Source: Iodobacter violaceini (GTDB lineage: Bacteria > Pseudomonadota > Gammaproteobacteria > Burkholderiales > Chitinibacteraceae). Taken from it: DNA of 64,000 nucleotides. Within the stretch, counting starts at the first letter, position 1, and each line of letters starts with the position of its first letter. The DNA lies in assembly GCF_011601265.1 (NCBI RefSeq), contig NZ_JAAOLX010000002.1, positions 496,001 through 560,000 on the forward strand, read 5' to 3'. Both the position numbers and the translations under genes were made by a program. Positions 17,779-28,353 of this stretch are shown here, piece by piece. The notes below the pieces were generated by a model. The model saw nothing but the letters and a program-made list of their open reading frames with translations. It was not told the DNA's origin and searched no databases.

Positions 17779-19677
17779 ATGCCCATTTTAATTGTAGAAA
17801 ACGCTCACCTCGCCTATGGCCACGTTCCGCTTTTAGACGGAGCCAGCTTTATTCTTGATGCTGGTGAACGCGTTGGTCTGATCGGCCGCAATGGTGCAGG
17901 TAAATCATCCCTTCTTAAAACCGTCGCAGGCGTCAACAAGCTGGACGACGGCGTTATCCGCCTGGAAACGGGCGCGAAGATGGCTTTTGTTTCGCAAGAG
18001 CCTGTATTTGATATGGAACACACCGTTTATGAAGCCGTGGCCGAAGGCCTGGGTGCGGTGCGCCAGACGCTGATTGACTATCACGCAGCACTGCAAACAT
18101 TAGATGACAGCGAAGAAAGCTTAACCCATCTGATGGATTTACAGCACGATTTAGAAGCGCAGGATGGCTGGCGGCTTGATTCGCTGATTGCCTCGATTAT
18201 GTCGCACCTTGATCTGCCTGCAGAAACAAAAATTGGCGCTTTATCAGGCGGCTGGAAAAAACGCGTGGCGCTGGCCCGTGCTTTGGTCTCTGAACCACAG
18301 CTTTTATTACTGGACGAGCCAACCAATCACCTGGATGTCAGCGCGATTGAATGGCTGGAAGAGCTGCTCAAAAACTTTGCGGGCAGCGTGTTGTTTATTA
18401 CCCACGATCGCCGCTTCCTCGACAATATTGCCACCCGCATCATCGAACTTGATCGCGGCAATCTGACCAGCTTCCCGGGTAATTTCAAAACTTATGAAAC
18501 AAAAAAACAAGAACTGATCGAGCAGGAAGAATTTACCAATAAGAAATTCGATAAAGTGCTCGCCCAGGAAGAAGTATGGATCCGCCAGGGGATTAAGGCG
18601 CGCCGCACCCGTAATGAAGGCCGAGTGCGCCGGCTGGAAGCCTTACGCATCGAGCGCAGCCAGCGCCGCGAACGCGTAGGCAATGTCAGCTTTAATGTGG
18701 ATTCAGGCGATAAATCAGGCAAGCTGGTGGCCGAGCTGGAAAACGTCACCAAGGGTTATAACGGCAGAACACTTGTAGGCAACTACAGCACCCGTCTGAT
18801 TCGTGGCGATCGTATCGGCTTGGTCGGGCCAAATGGCGCGGGTAAAACCACGCTGCTTAAAATGATTTTGGGTGAATTACAGCCTGACAGCGGTGAAGTT
18901 AAACTGGGCACCAACTTACAAGTAGCCTACTTTGATCAGTTCCGCGAACAGCTGGATGAAAACGCCACGGTGATCGATACCATCAGCCAGGGCAATGATT
19001 ACATCGAAATTGGCAATCAGCGTAAACACGTTATCAGCTATCTGGAAGAGTTTTTGTTTGCGCCAGCACGCGCCCGCAGCCCGGTCAGCTCTTTATCCGG
19101 TGGTGAGCGTAACCGCCTGCTACTGGCCCGTTTGTTTACCCGCCCGGCCAATGTTCTGGTACTGGACGAGCCAACCAACGATCTGGATATCGACACCTTA
19201 GAGCTGCTGGAAGAACTGCTTTCTAATTATTCCGGCACGGTGTTCCTGGTCAGCCACGACCGGGCCTTCCTGGATAATGTGGTCACTCAGGTGATTGCCT
19301 TTGAAGGCAATGGTGTACTGATTGAAAACGCCGGCGGATACGCAGACTGGATGGAAGCCAAAGCACGGATGGCCAGCAATGCGCCTGTTGTTGCTGCCCC
19401 ACCCAAAGCCAGCTCAGCACCACAAAGCAAAACGGCTGAGCCTGCCAAAGCGAAGAAAAAGCTTTCATTTAATGACGCCCGCCTTTTGGAGCAGCTGCCA
19501 CTGCAAATTAATGCGCTTGAAGCCGAGAAACTGGATATCCAGCAGCAATTACTCGACGCCAGCATTTATCGCAACGGGCCCAAGCAGGCCCGAGAAATGC
19601 AATTGCGCATCGAAGAGCTGGACGGGCTAATTCTCGAAAAGATGACTAAATGGGAAGAGCTGGAAGCAAAAGCTTAA
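17779..19677 (+). CDS. uup: ABC-F family ATPase, Uup-like
   Basis: Soluble twin-ATPase protein, 632 residues, close to Uup of Escherichia coli. ABC domain 1 has Walker A GRNGAGKSS and signature LSGGWKKRVALAR; domain 2 has GPNGAGKTT and LSGGERNRLLLAR. Both have a Walker B ending LDEPTN. The linker between them is the arginine/glutamine-rich P-site tRNA-interacting arm (KARRTRNEGRVRRLEALRIE). A C-terminal coiled coil (about 565-632) is the feature that separates Uup from EttA. ABC-F proteins act on ribosomes; Uup also affects transposon excision and stalled replication. It ends with a strong terminator at 19762-19794. Confidence 0.93.
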   Translation: MPILIVENAHLAYGHVPLLDGASFILDAGERVGLIGRNGAGKSSLLKTVAGVNKLDDGVIRLETGAKMAFVSQEPVFDMEHTVYEAVAEGLGAVRQTLIDYHAALQTLDDSEESLTHLMDLQHDLEAQDGWRLDSLIASIMSHLDLPAETKIGALSGGWKKRVALARALVSEPQLLLLDEPTNHLDVSAIEWLEELLKNFAGSVLFITHDRRFLDNIATRIIELDRGNLTSFPGNFKTYETKKQELIEQEEFTNKKFDKVLAQEEVWIRQGIKARRTRNEGRVRRLEALRIERSQRRERVGNVSFNVDSGDKSGKLVAELENVTKGYNGRTLVGNYSTRLIRGDRIGLVGPNGAGKTTLLKMILGELQPDSGEVKLGTNLQVAYFDQFREQLDENATVIDTISQGNDYIEIGNQRKHVISYLEEFLFAPARARSPVSSLSGGERNRLLLARLFTRPANVLVLDEPTNDLDIDTLELLEELLSNYSGTVFLVSHDRAFLDNVVTQVIAFEGNGVLIENAGGYADWMEAKARMASNAPVVAAPPKASSAPQSKTAEPAKAKKKLSFNDARLLEQLPLQINALEAEKLDIQQQLLDASIYRNGPKQAREMQLRIEELDGLILEKMTKWEELEAKA

Positions 19678-19761
19678 GTTGTCTTTTATAAATAGCGTAT
19701 TGCTGCAGCGCAAAATGGCTGATGCAATACACTATAGTATGTCTGATTAAGTGATCAAAAA

Positions 19762-19797
19762 GGATAAGCCGGCTCAGCAACAGCCGGCTTATCCTTT
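19762..19797 (+). terminator. Rho-independent terminator after uup
   Basis: Perfect 13-bp stem GGATAAGCCGGCT / AGCCGGCTTATCC with a 7-base loop, preceded by AAAAA and followed by TTT. It lies 85 bases past the uup stop. Confidence 0.85.
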
Positions 19798-19864
19798 GCC
19801 CGGCAATCCGCGCATTTTCTTTGCCAGGCCCAATTTCAATGCATCCATCCCAAACCACTGAACT

Positions 19865-22756
19865 ATGAACCGGTTTTTCGCACGATCACTGCGCCCCACG
19901 GGCTCGGCTACATCCCTCAAGCTACTGCGTGGTGGCCTGATCCTGCTGTACGCCATTTTAGCCATTGTCACTACCGTTGCGCTGGTCATCATGTCCTTGC
20001 ATGACTACCAGGCCACCATCAAAGAGGCAGAACGCAGCAGCCTGTCTCTGGCACGCTCACTGGATGAGCACGCCACACGCTCTTTTGTTTCGGTTGAGCA
20101 ATCCATGCAAAATATCGTGGAAAATCTCAATCAGTATGGCGGAGTGGATCAAGCCAATGAGCTGCAAACCCATAAGGTATTACAAGATAAGGTAAAGCTT
20201 ACCCCGCAGGTACGGGCCATCATCACCATCGACAGCAAGGGGCTGATCCAGAGCCACGGGCTGGAATACCCTACCCGGCATGTTAGTCTGGCGGACCGGA
20301 GTTATTTTCTCTATCACCGCCAGTTTCAGGACAGCCGGCCGCTCATTGGCAACCCAATCCTGAGCCGCACAGATGGAAAATGGCTGATCCCCGTGACACA
20401 GCGCATCAAAAAAAATAATAACGAGTTTGGTGGCGTAATTTTAGCGGGCGTAGAGCCTCAGTATTTTATTCAGTTTTATCAATCGCTCAAGTTAGCGCCA
20501 GGCAGCCATGTTCATTTACTGCGCAGCGATGGCGTGATTTTACTAAGCTACCCTTTTGATGAAGCCCAGATTGGCCGTAATTTAAGGGATATAGACCCGC
20601 TGCTGTTCGAGCAGCGCCGCCTGCAAGGCTCCAGCGTTTACCCAAGCACCCAGAACAACACCCAGCTGCTGACTGCGTTTCACACCAGCCAGAGTATTCT
20701 GCCACTGATTATTCTGATTTCCACCGACCGCAACACCCTGCTGGATCGCTTTATGAGCGATCTTATTACCCGTGCCCTGGCGGGTTTAAGCTTTGTGCTG
20801 ATTATTTCCTGCCTGCTCTATTTGCTGTTAAAGCAAATCAGACGAGTGGAAAGCATCGAAGAAAGATTGCATCTCACCCAATTCACCGTGGATGAAGCCC
20901 CGGATATTATTCTCTGGGCCGATTATTCCGGCCAGATTTGCTATGCCAACCGTGCCACTTCAGCCAGTACCGGCTACAGTGAGGACGAGCTGCTCAAATT
21001 ACGTTTCTTTGATATTTTCCCGCAAATCAATCAAGCCCAGTGGCAAGAATTCTGGAACACCCTTACAGTTGAAAAGCGCTTACTTTACACCACGCACCAG
21101 ATCAACTTGCAACATACTCAGCTGCCGGTTGAAATCACCTTCAGCCAAATCACTTTTGCTGAAGTTGCCTATCTTTGCGCCACGGTGCGTGATATTTCCG
21201 AGCAACAAAACAGCGAACGCGAGCTGCGCCGGCACCGCGACCACCTGCAAGATTTAGTCTGGGAGCGCACCGCGGAAATCCGCTCCGTGCTGGATGCCAG
21301 CCCGCTGGCCATTATGCTCTCGGTAAAAGGCACGATACGGCTGGTCAACCCTGCTTTTGAGGCGCTGTTTGGCTACAGCACGGCAGAAATCACCGACATG
21401 CCAACAGATATACTGCACGCCTCAGCCCAGCACTTTACGGCTTATAACAAGCCCATCCGTGAAGCCATTAAGAGTAAAGGCACATTCAGGGGCGAGATGG
21501 AGCTCTACCGCAGAGACACCTCCAGCTTCTGGGCCATGGTCTACGCCAAAGAAATGGTGGCTGGTGACATCAGCAAGGGCTTGATTTGCGTGATTGAAGA
21601 TGTCAGTGCATCCAGAATTGCAGCGCAGGCGCTCAGACAATCAGAACGACTTAAACGCACGATTATCGAGGGCACTGCCGACGGTTTTATTCTGATTGAC
21701 AGCAAAAGCCGCATTGTTGATATCAACCAGGCCTTTTGCCAACAGCTGGGGCTAAATCGCAATACGCTGATTGGCAAACAACCTGAGCAGCTTTGGCCGG
21801 AACACGCCAATTCCATCTTCCCGGCTCATTTATCCAGCCAGCAGATGCAATCCAATCATGTGGAGGAAGTCAGCCTTCCTGCCGCAGATGGCAAACAGCG
21901 TCCGTTTTTAGTCAATTCTGCCTGTATTTATGATGAGCACCAGCATTTAGAATATGCTTTTGCTTTTCTCACTAATATTTCCAAACTCAAAGAAGTTGAA
22001 AGTAATCTCTTAGAAGCGAAAGAAGCGGCAAAAGCAGCCAATATGGCTAAATCTATTTTTCTGGCCAATATGTCGCACGAGCTTCGCACGCCCATGCATG
22101 CCATTCTGTCTTTTTCTGAAATTGGCCTGTCTAAAGTAGGTACAGCCGACAGCGCTAATTTAATCCGTTATTTTGAGCGCATTCATTCCAGCGGCAACCG
22201 CTTACTTATTTTACTGAATGATCTTTTAGATATGTCGCGGCTTGAAGCCAATAAAATGCGTTATTCAAAAATGAATTTCGATCTGAAAACAATTACAAAA
22301 CACGCTTCAACCGAGCTGCTTACTTTGCTGGCCAGCAAGCATATTCAGCTTAATTTAGATGCCGGCAACCCGCCGCTGATGCTTTTCTTTGATAAAGCAC
22401 GCATTACTCAGGTGATTATTAATTTACTTTCAAATGCCATTAAATTCAGCCCCAACCATACTGAAATAGATATTCATTTTATTGAAGATGCCCGCCTCAG
22501 TGACGGCAGAGCGGCCAGCGGCTTAAGTGTCAGAGATCACGGCCCCGGTATTCCTGAAGCAGAGCTCGATTTAATTTTTGATAAGTTTATTCAAAGCAGC
22601 CGCCTGAACAGCCACGCCAGTGGCACTGGCCTGGGGCTGGCCATCAGCCGCCAGATCATGACCGATCATGGAGGGGAAATTAATGCCCGCAATGCCGAAA
22701 GCGGCGGCGCAGTGATCAGTATTTTGCTGCCACTGGAGCCTCCTGATAAAACATAA
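19865..22756 (+). CDS. Cache- and multi-PAS-domain sensor histidine kinase
   Basis: Membrane sensor kinase, 963 residues. It has a helix near residues 25-45, a periplasmic double-Cache domain ([20 protein letters not shown] is typical of dCache_1), and a second helix near 297-320. Three PAS domains follow (about 335-455, 475-590 and 600-715), each followed by a PAC-like stretch such as [11 protein letters not shown]. HisKA has the phosphoacceptor in [13 protein letters not shown] (about 736). The HATPase domain has [14 protein letters not shown] and [13 protein letters not shown]. There is no receiver or HPt domain, and no regulator gene is next to it, so its partner is unlinked. No clear ribosome site precedes the ATG. 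Confidence 0.93.
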   Translation: MNRFFARSLRPTGSATSLKLLRGGLILLYAILAIVTTVALVIMSLHDYQATIKEAERSSLSLARSLDEHATRSFVSVEQSMQNIVENLNQYGGVDQANELQTHKVLQDKVKLTPQVRAIITIDSKGLIQSHGLEYPTRHVSLADRSYFLYHRQFQDSRPLIGNPILSRTDGKWLIPVTQRIKKNNNEFGGVILAGVEPQYFIQFYQSLKLAPGSHVHLLRSDGVILLSYPFDEAQIGRNLRDIDPLLFEQRRLQGSSVYPSTQNNTQLLTAFHTSQSILPLIILISTDRNTLLDRFMSDLITRALAGLSFVLIISCLLYLLLKQIRRVESIEERLHLTQFTVDEAPDIILWADYSGQICYANRATSASTGYSEDELLKLRFFDIFPQINQAQWQEFWNTLTVEKRLLYTTHQINLQHTQLPVEITFSQITFAEVAYLCATVRDISEQQNSERELRRHRDHLQDLVWERTAEIRSVLDASPLAIMLSVKGTIRLVNPAFEALFGYSTAEITDMPTDILHASAQHFTAYNKPIREAIKSKGTFRGEMELYRRDTSSFWAMVYAKEMVAGDISKGLICVIEDVSASRIAAQALRQSERLKRTIIEGTADGFILIDSKSRIVDINQAFCQQLGLNRNTLIGKQPEQLWPEHANSIFPAHLSSQQMQSNHVEEVSLPAADGKQRPFLVNSACIYDEHQHLEYAFAFLTNISKLKEVESNLLEAKEAAKAANMAKSIFLANMSHELRTPMHAILSFSEIGLSKVGTADSANLIRYFERIHSSGNRLLILLNDLLDMSRLEANKMRYSKMNFDLKTITKHASTELLTLLASKHIQLNLDAGNPPLMLFFDKARITQVIINLLSNAIKFSPNHTEIDIHFIEDARLSDGRAASGLSVRDHGPGIPEAELDLIFDKFIQSSRLNSHASGTGLGLAISRQIMTDHGGEINARNAESGGAVISILLPLEPPDKT

Positions 22757-22757
22757 A

Positions 22758-22777
22758 GCCGGAGCAAACCCTCCGGC
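22758..22777 (+). terminator. Hairpin after multi-PAS kinase gene
   Basis: 7-bp stem GCCGGAG / CTCCGGC with a 6-base loop immediately after the stop codon. It lacks a T-run, so it may be a weak terminator or a 3'-end stabilising hairpin. Confidence 0.5.
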
Positions 22778-22860
22778 CTGCCGGGGCTCTGCACAGTGAT
22801 CCGTGCTTATCCCCCGTAATTAACGTAAAATCCCTCTTTTGCTTTTTTGTAGCCCTTTAC

Positions 22861-24450
22861 ATGACTGATTTAGCACGCGAAGTAGGCCGTCGCCGCACCT
22901 TCGCCATTATCTCCCACCCTGATGCGGGTAAAACGACGCTCACCGAAAAGCTGCTTTATTTCTCGGGTGCGATTCAGAACGCCGGTACGGTTAAAGGTAA
23001 AAAAGGCGGCAAGTTCGCCACGTCCGACTGGATGGATATCGAAAAGCAAAGGGGTATTTCGGTGGCCTCCAGCGTGATGCAGTTTGATTACCGCGATCAT
23101 GTGGTCAATCTGCTCGACACCCCGGGCCACCAAGATTTCTCTGAAGACACTTACCGCGTACTTACCGCAGTAGACAGCGCCTTAATGGTGATTGATGCGG
23201 CCAAGGGCGTGGAAGCGCAAACCATCAAGCTTTTGAACGTCTGCCGCCTGCGTAATACGCCGATTATTACGCTGATGAATAAGCTCGACCGCGAAGTACG
23301 TGATTCGCTTGAGCTATTAGACGAAGTAGAAAGCGTGCTGGAAATCCGCTGCGCGCCGATTACCTGGCCGATCGGCATGGGTAAGACCTTCCGTGGTGTA
23401 TACAGCATCCTCACCGATACCGTGCTGCTGTTCACCCCGGGCAAAGGCCCGCTGGATGAAGTGGAAATCATTGAAGGCCTGAATAACCCGCGCCTTGATG
23501 AACTCTTTCCGCTGGAAATCGAAAACACCCGTATGGAGCTGGAGCTGGTACGCGGCGCTTCGCATCCCTTTGTACTGGAAGAATTTTTATCGGGTGACTT
23601 AACCCCGGTTTTCTTTGGCTCGGCGATTAATAACTTCGGGATTCGTGAAATCTTAAACGCGCTGGTTGACTGGGCTCCCTCGCCAGGCGATGCCAATGCC
23701 ACCGTGCGTACCATCAGCCCGACTGAAGAAAAGTTCTCGGCCTTTGTATTTAAGATTCAGGCCAATATGGATCCAAAACACCGCGACCGGATTGCTTTCC
23801 TGCGCGTTTGTTCGGGCGAATTTACCCGCGGCATGAAATTCAAGCATTTGCGGCTTAACCGTGAAATTGCGGCCAACTCGGTAGTGACCTTTATGGCGCA
23901 AGGCCGGGAACAAGTTGAAGAAGCCTACGCGGGCGATATTATCGGCCTTCCTAACCACGGCAATATTCAGATTGGTGATTCGTTCTCTGAGGGCGAATTA
24001 CTGGCCTTTACCGGCATTCCATACTTTGCACCTGAAATGTTCCGTATTGTGCGCATCAAAAACCCGCTGAAAATTAAGCAGCTGCAAAAAGGCTTGCAAC
24101 AGCTGGGTGAAGAAGGTGCGGTGCAGGTATTTAAACCGCTAAATGGCTCGGATCTGATTCTGGGCGCGGTGGGAGTGCTGCAATTTGAAGTGGTGGCCTC
24201 GCGCCTTGCCAATGAATACGGCGTAGAAGCTGTATTTGAATCCACCACCATTTACACGGCACGCTGGGTAAGCTGTGAAGACGCCAAAATGCTCGACGAT
24301 TTTGAAGGACAGCTGGTAAATAACCTGGGACGCGATGCTGCAAACAGCCTTGCTTACCTCGCAACCAGCCGGGTGAACTTACAGCTCACTCAGGAGCGCT
24401 GGCCTAAAATTGTGTTTCATGCAACCCGTGAGCATGCCGTTACCTTGTAA
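22861..24450 (+). CDS. prfC: Peptide chain release factor 3
   Basis: Translational GTPase that recycles RF1/RF2 after termination; 529 residues, matching the 529 of Escherichia coli RF3. GTP-binding motifs are all visible: G1 [13 protein letters not shown] (about 19-31), the switch region [15 protein letters not shown]3 [14 protein letters not shown] and G4 NKLDRE. The C-terminal domain is typical ([12 protein letters not shown]). It forms a single transcription unit closed by a good terminator at 24462-24492. Confidence 0.97.
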   Translation: MTDLAREVGRRRTFAIISHPDAGKTTLTEKLLYFSGAIQNAGTVKGKKGGKFATSDWMDIEKQRGISVASSVMQFDYRDHVVNLLDTPGHQDFSEDTYRVLTAVDSALMVIDAAKGVEAQTIKLLNVCRLRNTPIITLMNKLDREVRDSLELLDEVESVLEIRCAPITWPIGMGKTFRGVYSILTDTVLLFTPGKGPLDEVEIIEGLNNPRLDELFPLEIENTRMELELVRGASHPFVLEEFLSGDLTPVFFGSAINNFGIREILNALVDWAPSPGDANATVRTISPTEEKFSAFVFKIQANMDPKHRDRIAFLRVCSGEFTRGMKFKHLRLNREIAANSVVTFMAQGREQVEEAYAGDIIGLPNHGNIQIGDSFSEGELLAFTGIPYFAPEMFRIVRIKNPLKIKQLQKGLQQLGEEGAVQVFKPLNGSDLILGAVGVLQFEVVASRLANEYGVEAVFESTTIYTARWVSCEDAKMLDDFEGQLVNNLGRDAANSLAYLATSRVNLQLTQERWPKIVFHATREHAVTL

Positions 24451-24461
24451 ATATTTAACTC

Positions 24462-24492
24462 AACAGCGCCGTAATTTGGCGCTGTTTTTTTT
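24462..24492 (+). terminator. Rho-independent terminator after prfC
   Basis: Stem AACAGCGCC / GGCGCTGTT with loop GTAATTT, followed by six more T residues. It starts 11 bases after the prfC stop. Confidence 0.92.
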
Positions 24493-24559
24493 GGGTTTTT
24501 ATGCTCTGTTTTCCCAAAGCAAAAGTAGTCAACTCTATACAAGCTACAAAACCAGGAAG

Positions 24560-24573
24560 TTGATTTATATTAA
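24560..24573 (+). promoter_or_regulatory. Possible FNR/Anr box upstream of pflB
   Basis: TTGAT-TTAT-ATTAA differs from the FNR consensus TTGAT-N4-ATCAA at one base. It lies about 150 bases upstream of the pflB start, as expected for an anaerobically induced gene. A second inverted pair, TTGATC at 24621 and GATCAA at 24639, has a 12-base spacer and does not fit FNR. Confidence 0.5.
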
Positions 24574-24710
24574 GTTTTTGCGTCAAAGATCGGACTAGGA
24601 TGAACGTATTGAAACGCGGGTTGATCGCTTTTCAGACAGATCAAACTTAAAGCGTGCCCTTATAAGGCATGCATGGCAACAGGGTCTTGAGGCCTACAGG
24701 AGCATCAGCT

Positions 24711-27023
24711 ATGAACGCACCAGAAAACCATCTGCAACTTGACGCTTGGCGCGGGTTTAAAACTGGCGAGTGGCAAGATAAAGTGGACACTCGTGGTTTT
24801 ATCCAACTTAACTATACGCCTTACTTGGATGATGATAGCTTCCTTGCCGGCCCGACCGAACGCACCACTCAGCTCTGGACAGAATTATCTGTTCAGTTAA
24901 AAGAAGAGCGTAAACGTGGCGTATTGGAAGTATCCACCCACGTTGGTGCATCCATTACTGCGCACGGCCCTGGTTACATCAATAAAGATTTAGAAACCAT
25001 CGTTGGTGTACAAACCGACAAACCACTGCGTCGCGCCATTATGCCGAACGGCGGTTTACGCATGGTTCAAAATGGCCTTGAAGCCTATCACTTTGAAATG
25101 AACCCACAAATTGTGGATATCTTTACCAAATACCGTAAAGATCACAATATGGGCGTGTTTGATGCTTACACCCCGGAAATCATGGCTTGCCGCAGCTCAG
25201 GCGTGATTACTGGTCTGCCCGATTCATACGGCCGCGGCCGTATTATTGGTGACTATCGTCGCGTCGCTTTATACGGCGTTGATTTCCTGATTAACGATAA
25301 AAAACGCGAAAAAACAGAACTGAACAATGTTCCGTTTACCGAATCTGTGATTCGTCTGCGTGAAGAATTGTCCGAGCAGATCAAAGCGCTGGGCGAACTT
25401 AAGCAAATGGCTAAGTCTTACGGCTTTGATATCTCCAAGCCTGCTGCCACCGCTCAGGAAGCCATCCAATGGCTGTACTTTGGCTATCTTGCCGCCACTA
25501 AAGAGCAAAATGGCGCGGCGATGTCGATTGGCCGTACTTCTACCTTCCTTGACGTGTATATCGAACGCGATCTGCAGGAAGGCCGTATTACCGAGTCACA
25601 AGCCCAGGAAATGATTGACCATATGGTCATGAAATTACGCATTATCCGCTTCCTGCGCACACCAGAATACGATGATCTGTTCTCAGGCGACCCAACATGG
25701 GTTACTGAGTCTATCGGTGGTACTGGCCTTGATGGCCGTACACTGGTTACTAAAACCAGCTTCCGTGTTCTGCATACACTGTACAACCTCGGACCGGCTC
25801 CTGAGCCTAATCTGACTGTATTGTGGTCGACTTCTTTCCCGCAAGGCTTTAAAGAATTCTGCGCGAAAGTATCGATTGATACCTCAGCCATCCAGTACGA
25901 AAACGATGATCTGATGAAACCTAAATGGGGTGACGATTATGCCATCGCATGTTGTGTTTCAGCCATGGCCGTGGGTAAGCAAATGCAATTCTTTGGCGCA
26001 CGGGTTAACCTTGCCAAAGCCATGCTGTATGCAATCAACGGTGGTGTGGACGAAAAAACCGGTAAAGTGGTTGCTAATGGCTTTGAACCACTGAAAGGTG
26101 ATGTGCTCGATTACGACGAAGTAATGGCTAAATACGATGTGATGCTGGATTGGCTGGCAAAAACATACGTAACCGCGCTGAACTCCATCCATTACATGCA
26201 CGACAAGTATTCGTACGAACGCATTGAAATGGCGCTGCACGACCGCGACATTCTGCGCACCATGGCTTGTGGTATTGCCGGCTTGTCAGTGGCTGCAGAT
26301 TCACTTTCTGCCATCAAACACGCAAAAGTAAGCGTTGTACGTAATGAAAAAGGCATTGCCGTTGATTACAAAATCGAAGGCGACTACCCAGCTTATGGCA
26401 ACAACGATGATCGCGTAGATGATATTGCGGTATGGCTCACCGAATCCTTTATGAACAAGATCAAGGCTCAGCCAGTGTTCTATCGTGATTCAATGCCTAC
26501 TCAATCGGTGCTGACCATTACTTCTAATGTGGTTTATGGCAAGAAAACAGGTAACACACCTGACGGCCGTCGTGCAGGCACACCGTTCTCACCAGGCGCA
26601 AACCCGATGAATGGCCGTGACACCAATGGCTTTATCGCTGCGGGCTTCTCAGTATCGAAGATCCCTTACGAAGCAGCCCTGGATGGTGTGTCATGGACAG
26701 CATCCATGACTCCGGATGCCCTGGGCCATAACGATGCAGACCGCGTTAAAACATTAGCGGCTTCGATTGACGGTTTGTTTGGGCCACACGGTGAAGAATG
26801 CTCCGCATGCCTCGATAAAGATGCAGTTGATCAAACCATGGATCAGCTCTTCCACCTGAACATGAATGTATTGAATCGTGACACCCTGCTGGATGCCATG
26901 GAGCACCCGGAAAACTACCCACAACTGACCGTGCGTGTTTCTGGTTATGCAGTGAACTTTGTGAAACTGACCCGCGAACAGCAAATGGACGTGATCAGCC
27001 GCACATTCCACGGCAAGTGCTAA
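24711..27023 (+). CDS. pflB: Formate C-acetyltransferase (pyruvate formate-lyase)
   Basis: Glycyl-radical enzyme converting pyruvate and CoA to acetyl-CoA and formate in anaerobic metabolism; 770 residues against about 760 in Escherichia coli. The paired catalytic cysteines are Cys414-Cys415 ([13 protein letters not shown]) and the radical glycine is Gly745 in [12 protein letters not shown]. The start was placed at the ATG at 24711 (ACAGGAG upstream, N-terminus aligning with PflB); an ATG 42 bases earlier lacks a ribosome site. Downstream are the small glycyl-radical protein gene and the activase, forming a complete module. No formate channel gene (focA) is present, unlike in enterobacteria. 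Confidence 0.97.
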   Translation: MNAPENHLQLDAWRGFKTGEWQDKVDTRGFIQLNYTPYLDDDSFLAGPTERTTQLWTELSVQLKEERKRGVLEVSTHVGASITAHGPGYINKDLETIVGVQTDKPLRRAIMPNGGLRMVQNGLEAYHFEMNPQIVDIFTKYRKDHNMGVFDAYTPEIMACRSSGVITGLPDSYGRGRIIGDYRRVALYGVDFLINDKKREKTELNNVPFTESVIRLREELSEQIKALGELKQMAKSYGFDISKPAATAQEAIQWLYFGYLAATKEQNGAAMSIGRTSTFLDVYIERDLQEGRITESQAQEMIDHMVMKLRIIRFLRTPEYDDLFSGDPTWVTESIGGTGLDGRTLVTKTSFRVLHTLYNLGPAPEPNLTVLWSTSFPQGFKEFCAKVSIDTSAIQYENDDLMKPKWGDDYAIACCVSAMAVGKQMQFFGARVNLAKAMLYAINGGVDEKTGKVVANGFEPLKGDVLDYDEVMAKYDVMLDWLAKTYVTALNSIHYMHDKYSYERIEMALHDRDILRTMACGIAGLSVAADSLSAIKHAKVSVVRNEKGIAVDYKIEGDYPAYGNNDDRVDDIAVWLTESFMNKIKAQPVFYRDSMPTQSVLTITSNVVYGKKTGNTPDGRRAGTPFSPGANPMNGRDTNGFIAAGFSVSKIPYEAALDGVSWTASMTPDALGHNDADRVKTLAASIDGLFGPHGEECSACLDKDAVDQTMDQLFHLNMNVLNRDTLLDAMEHPENYPQLTVRVSGYAVNFVKLTREQQMDVISRTFHGKC

Positions 27024-27038
27024 GAAGTATTGCTTTGT

Positions 27039-27068
27039 AATCTGTCAGCCCTGAGGGGCTGGCAGATT
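27039..27068 (+). terminator. Hairpin between pflB and the spare-part gene
   Basis: 13-bp stem AATCTGTCAGCCC / GGGCTGGCAGATT with one G-U pair and a TGAG loop, but no T-run. It could stabilise the pflB message or partly attenuate transcription into the next gene. Confidence 0.5.
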
Positions 27069-27116
27069 AATCCGAACCAAAGACTGACGAGCACACACTC
27101 ACCCAAGGAGCAGCCC

Positions 27117-27302
27117 ATGGCACAACTATTTCACCTCAATATGAATGTGTTAAACAGGGATACCCTGGTTGATGCGATGGAAAACCCGGATAAATACCCA
27201 CAACTCACCGTGCGTGTTTCCGGTTACGCCGTTAATTTCGTCAAGCTCACCCGTGAGCAGCAAATGGACGTCATCAGCCGTACATTCCACGAAAAAACGT
27301 AA
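27117..27302 (+). CDS. grcA: Minimal autonomous glycyl-radical cofactor (GrcA/YfiD-like), 61 residues
   Basis: A stand-alone copy of the last 61 residues of PflB, with the radical glycine at Gly36 in [12 protein letters not shown]. GrcA proteins carry a fresh glycyl radical and rescue PflB that oxygen has cleaved at its own radical site. By eye it differs from the PflB C-terminus at about 7 of 61 positions, far closer than usual. It also lacks the roughly 65-residue N-terminal extension of enterobacterial GrcA (127 residues). The ATG at 27117 follows AAGGAG; the longer in-frame ATG at 27030 would translate the hairpin region and is unlikely. It lies between pflB and pflA and ends in a strong terminator. 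Confidence 0.9.
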   Translation: MAQLFHLNMNVLNRDTLVDAMENPDKYPQLTVRVSGYAVNFVKLTREQQMDVISRTFHEKT

Positions 27303-27343
27303 GTGATGCTGCCTGGCAGCTCAAAAGCAAAGTAGATCTACCC

Positions 27344-27381
27344 AAAACGGATCATTAAGCACAGGCTTAATGATCCGTTTT
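27344..27381 (+). terminator. Rho-independent terminator after grcA
   Basis: Perfect 17-bp stem AAAACGGATCATTAAGC / GCTTAATGATCCGTTTT with loop ACAG. It is bidirectional in form and separates pflB-grcA from pflA. Confidence 0.88.
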
Positions 27382-27418
27382 AACGTACAACAATAAAATA
27401 AGCACCACTGGAAAAAAC

Positions 27419-28204
27419 ATGAAACCAAGCAAACCACCAGGGGAAATCATCCCGATCTCTTTTGATACCGAACATCACCAGCAGGGTTTTGTACACTCAA
27501 TTGAAACCGGTGCGGCCGTCGACGGCCCCGGCATGCGCTTTGCCCTTTTTGTCAGTGGCTGCCAGTTCCGCTGCCTGTATTGCCACAACCCGGATACATG
27601 GAAGCTGCATAACGGCAAAAGCTATACCGTCGAAGCCGTCATGACCGAGCTGAGTAAATACGCCAGTTTTTTACGCATTGCTGGCGGTCTGACGATTTCC
27701 GGTGGCGAGCCTTTGATGCAGGCTCATTTTGTAGGCGAAATTTTCCGCCGCGCCAAACATGATCTCAAGCTGCACACCGCACTCGATACCCAAGGCTTTT
27801 TAGCCGCCCACCTTGATGATGCATGGTTTGATAATGTAGATTTAGTGCTGCTGGATATCAAACAAAGCGACCCGGTTAAATACGAAGCCCTGACGGGCAA
27901 ACCGCTGCAGCCCACACTCGATTTTGCTGAACGCTTACAAAAAATGGGCAAACCGGTTTGGGTTCGCTACGTACTCATCCCCGGCATCAGCGACGATTTT
28001 GCAGATGTAGAAAAACTGGCAGATTATCTGCAGCCCATGAAAAACGTCGAACGTGTTGAAGTATTGCCCTTTCATAAAATGGGCGAAAACAAATGGGCAG
28101 AGCTGGGCATGAAGTACGAGCTGACCGACACCCCAAGCCCAACGATGGATCTGGTCGAACGGGTTCGTGATCAATTCCGCCAGCGCGGTTTGTTTACCTG
28201 TTAA
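27419..28204 (+). CDS. pflA: Pyruvate formate-lyase 1-activating enzyme
   Basis: Radical SAM activase that installs the glycyl radical on PflB (and on GrcA); 261 residues. The iron-sulfur motif is CQFRCLYC (CX3CX2C), followed by HNPDTW. The SAM-binding GGE motif appears as TISGGEPLMQ, and DIKQSD and the WVRYVLIPGISD strand are typical of PflA. An N-terminal extension of about 15 residues precedes FVHSIETGAAVDGPGMR. It follows the grcA terminator, so it probably has its own promoter or depends on read-through. Confidence 0.96.
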   Translation: MKPSKPPGEIIPISFDTEHHQQGFVHSIETGAAVDGPGMRFALFVSGCQFRCLYCHNPDTWKLHNGKSYTVEAVMTELSKYASFLRIAGGLTISGGEPLMQAHFVGEIFRRAKHDLKLHTALDTQGFLAAHLDDAWFDNVDLVLLDIKQSDPVKYEALTGKPLQPTLDFAERLQKMGKPVWVRYVLIPGISDDFADVEKLADYLQPMKNVERVEVLPFHKMGENKWAELGMKYELTDTPSPTMDLVERVRDQFRQRGLFTC

Positions 28205-28218
28205 CAAGTCAGAATGCA

Positions 28219-28252
28219 GAGTGGGCAACGCTTTATGTCCACTCCTTTTTTT
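28219..28252 (+). terminator. Rho-independent terminator after pflA
   Basis: GAGTGG / CCACTC stem with a 14-base loop, followed by CTTTTTTT. It lies 15 bases after the pflA stop. Confidence 0.75.
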
Positions 28253-28353
28253 GCAAAAAACACGCACTGGCCACCCTATTTACTCCATCAGCAAGCAAGC
28301 TGAGTGATCGAAGCATGCTAAACTAGCCGCCTTTCCCGCCCTGTTAGATTCCC

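Noticed and set aside
23151-23714. 187-residue minus-strand frame inside prfC
   Set aside because: Serine-rich antisense shadow of prfC; no motif or ribosome site.
24621-24644. TTGATC ... GATCAA as an FNR site
   Set aside because: The spacer is 12 bases and FNR requires 4 between half-sites.
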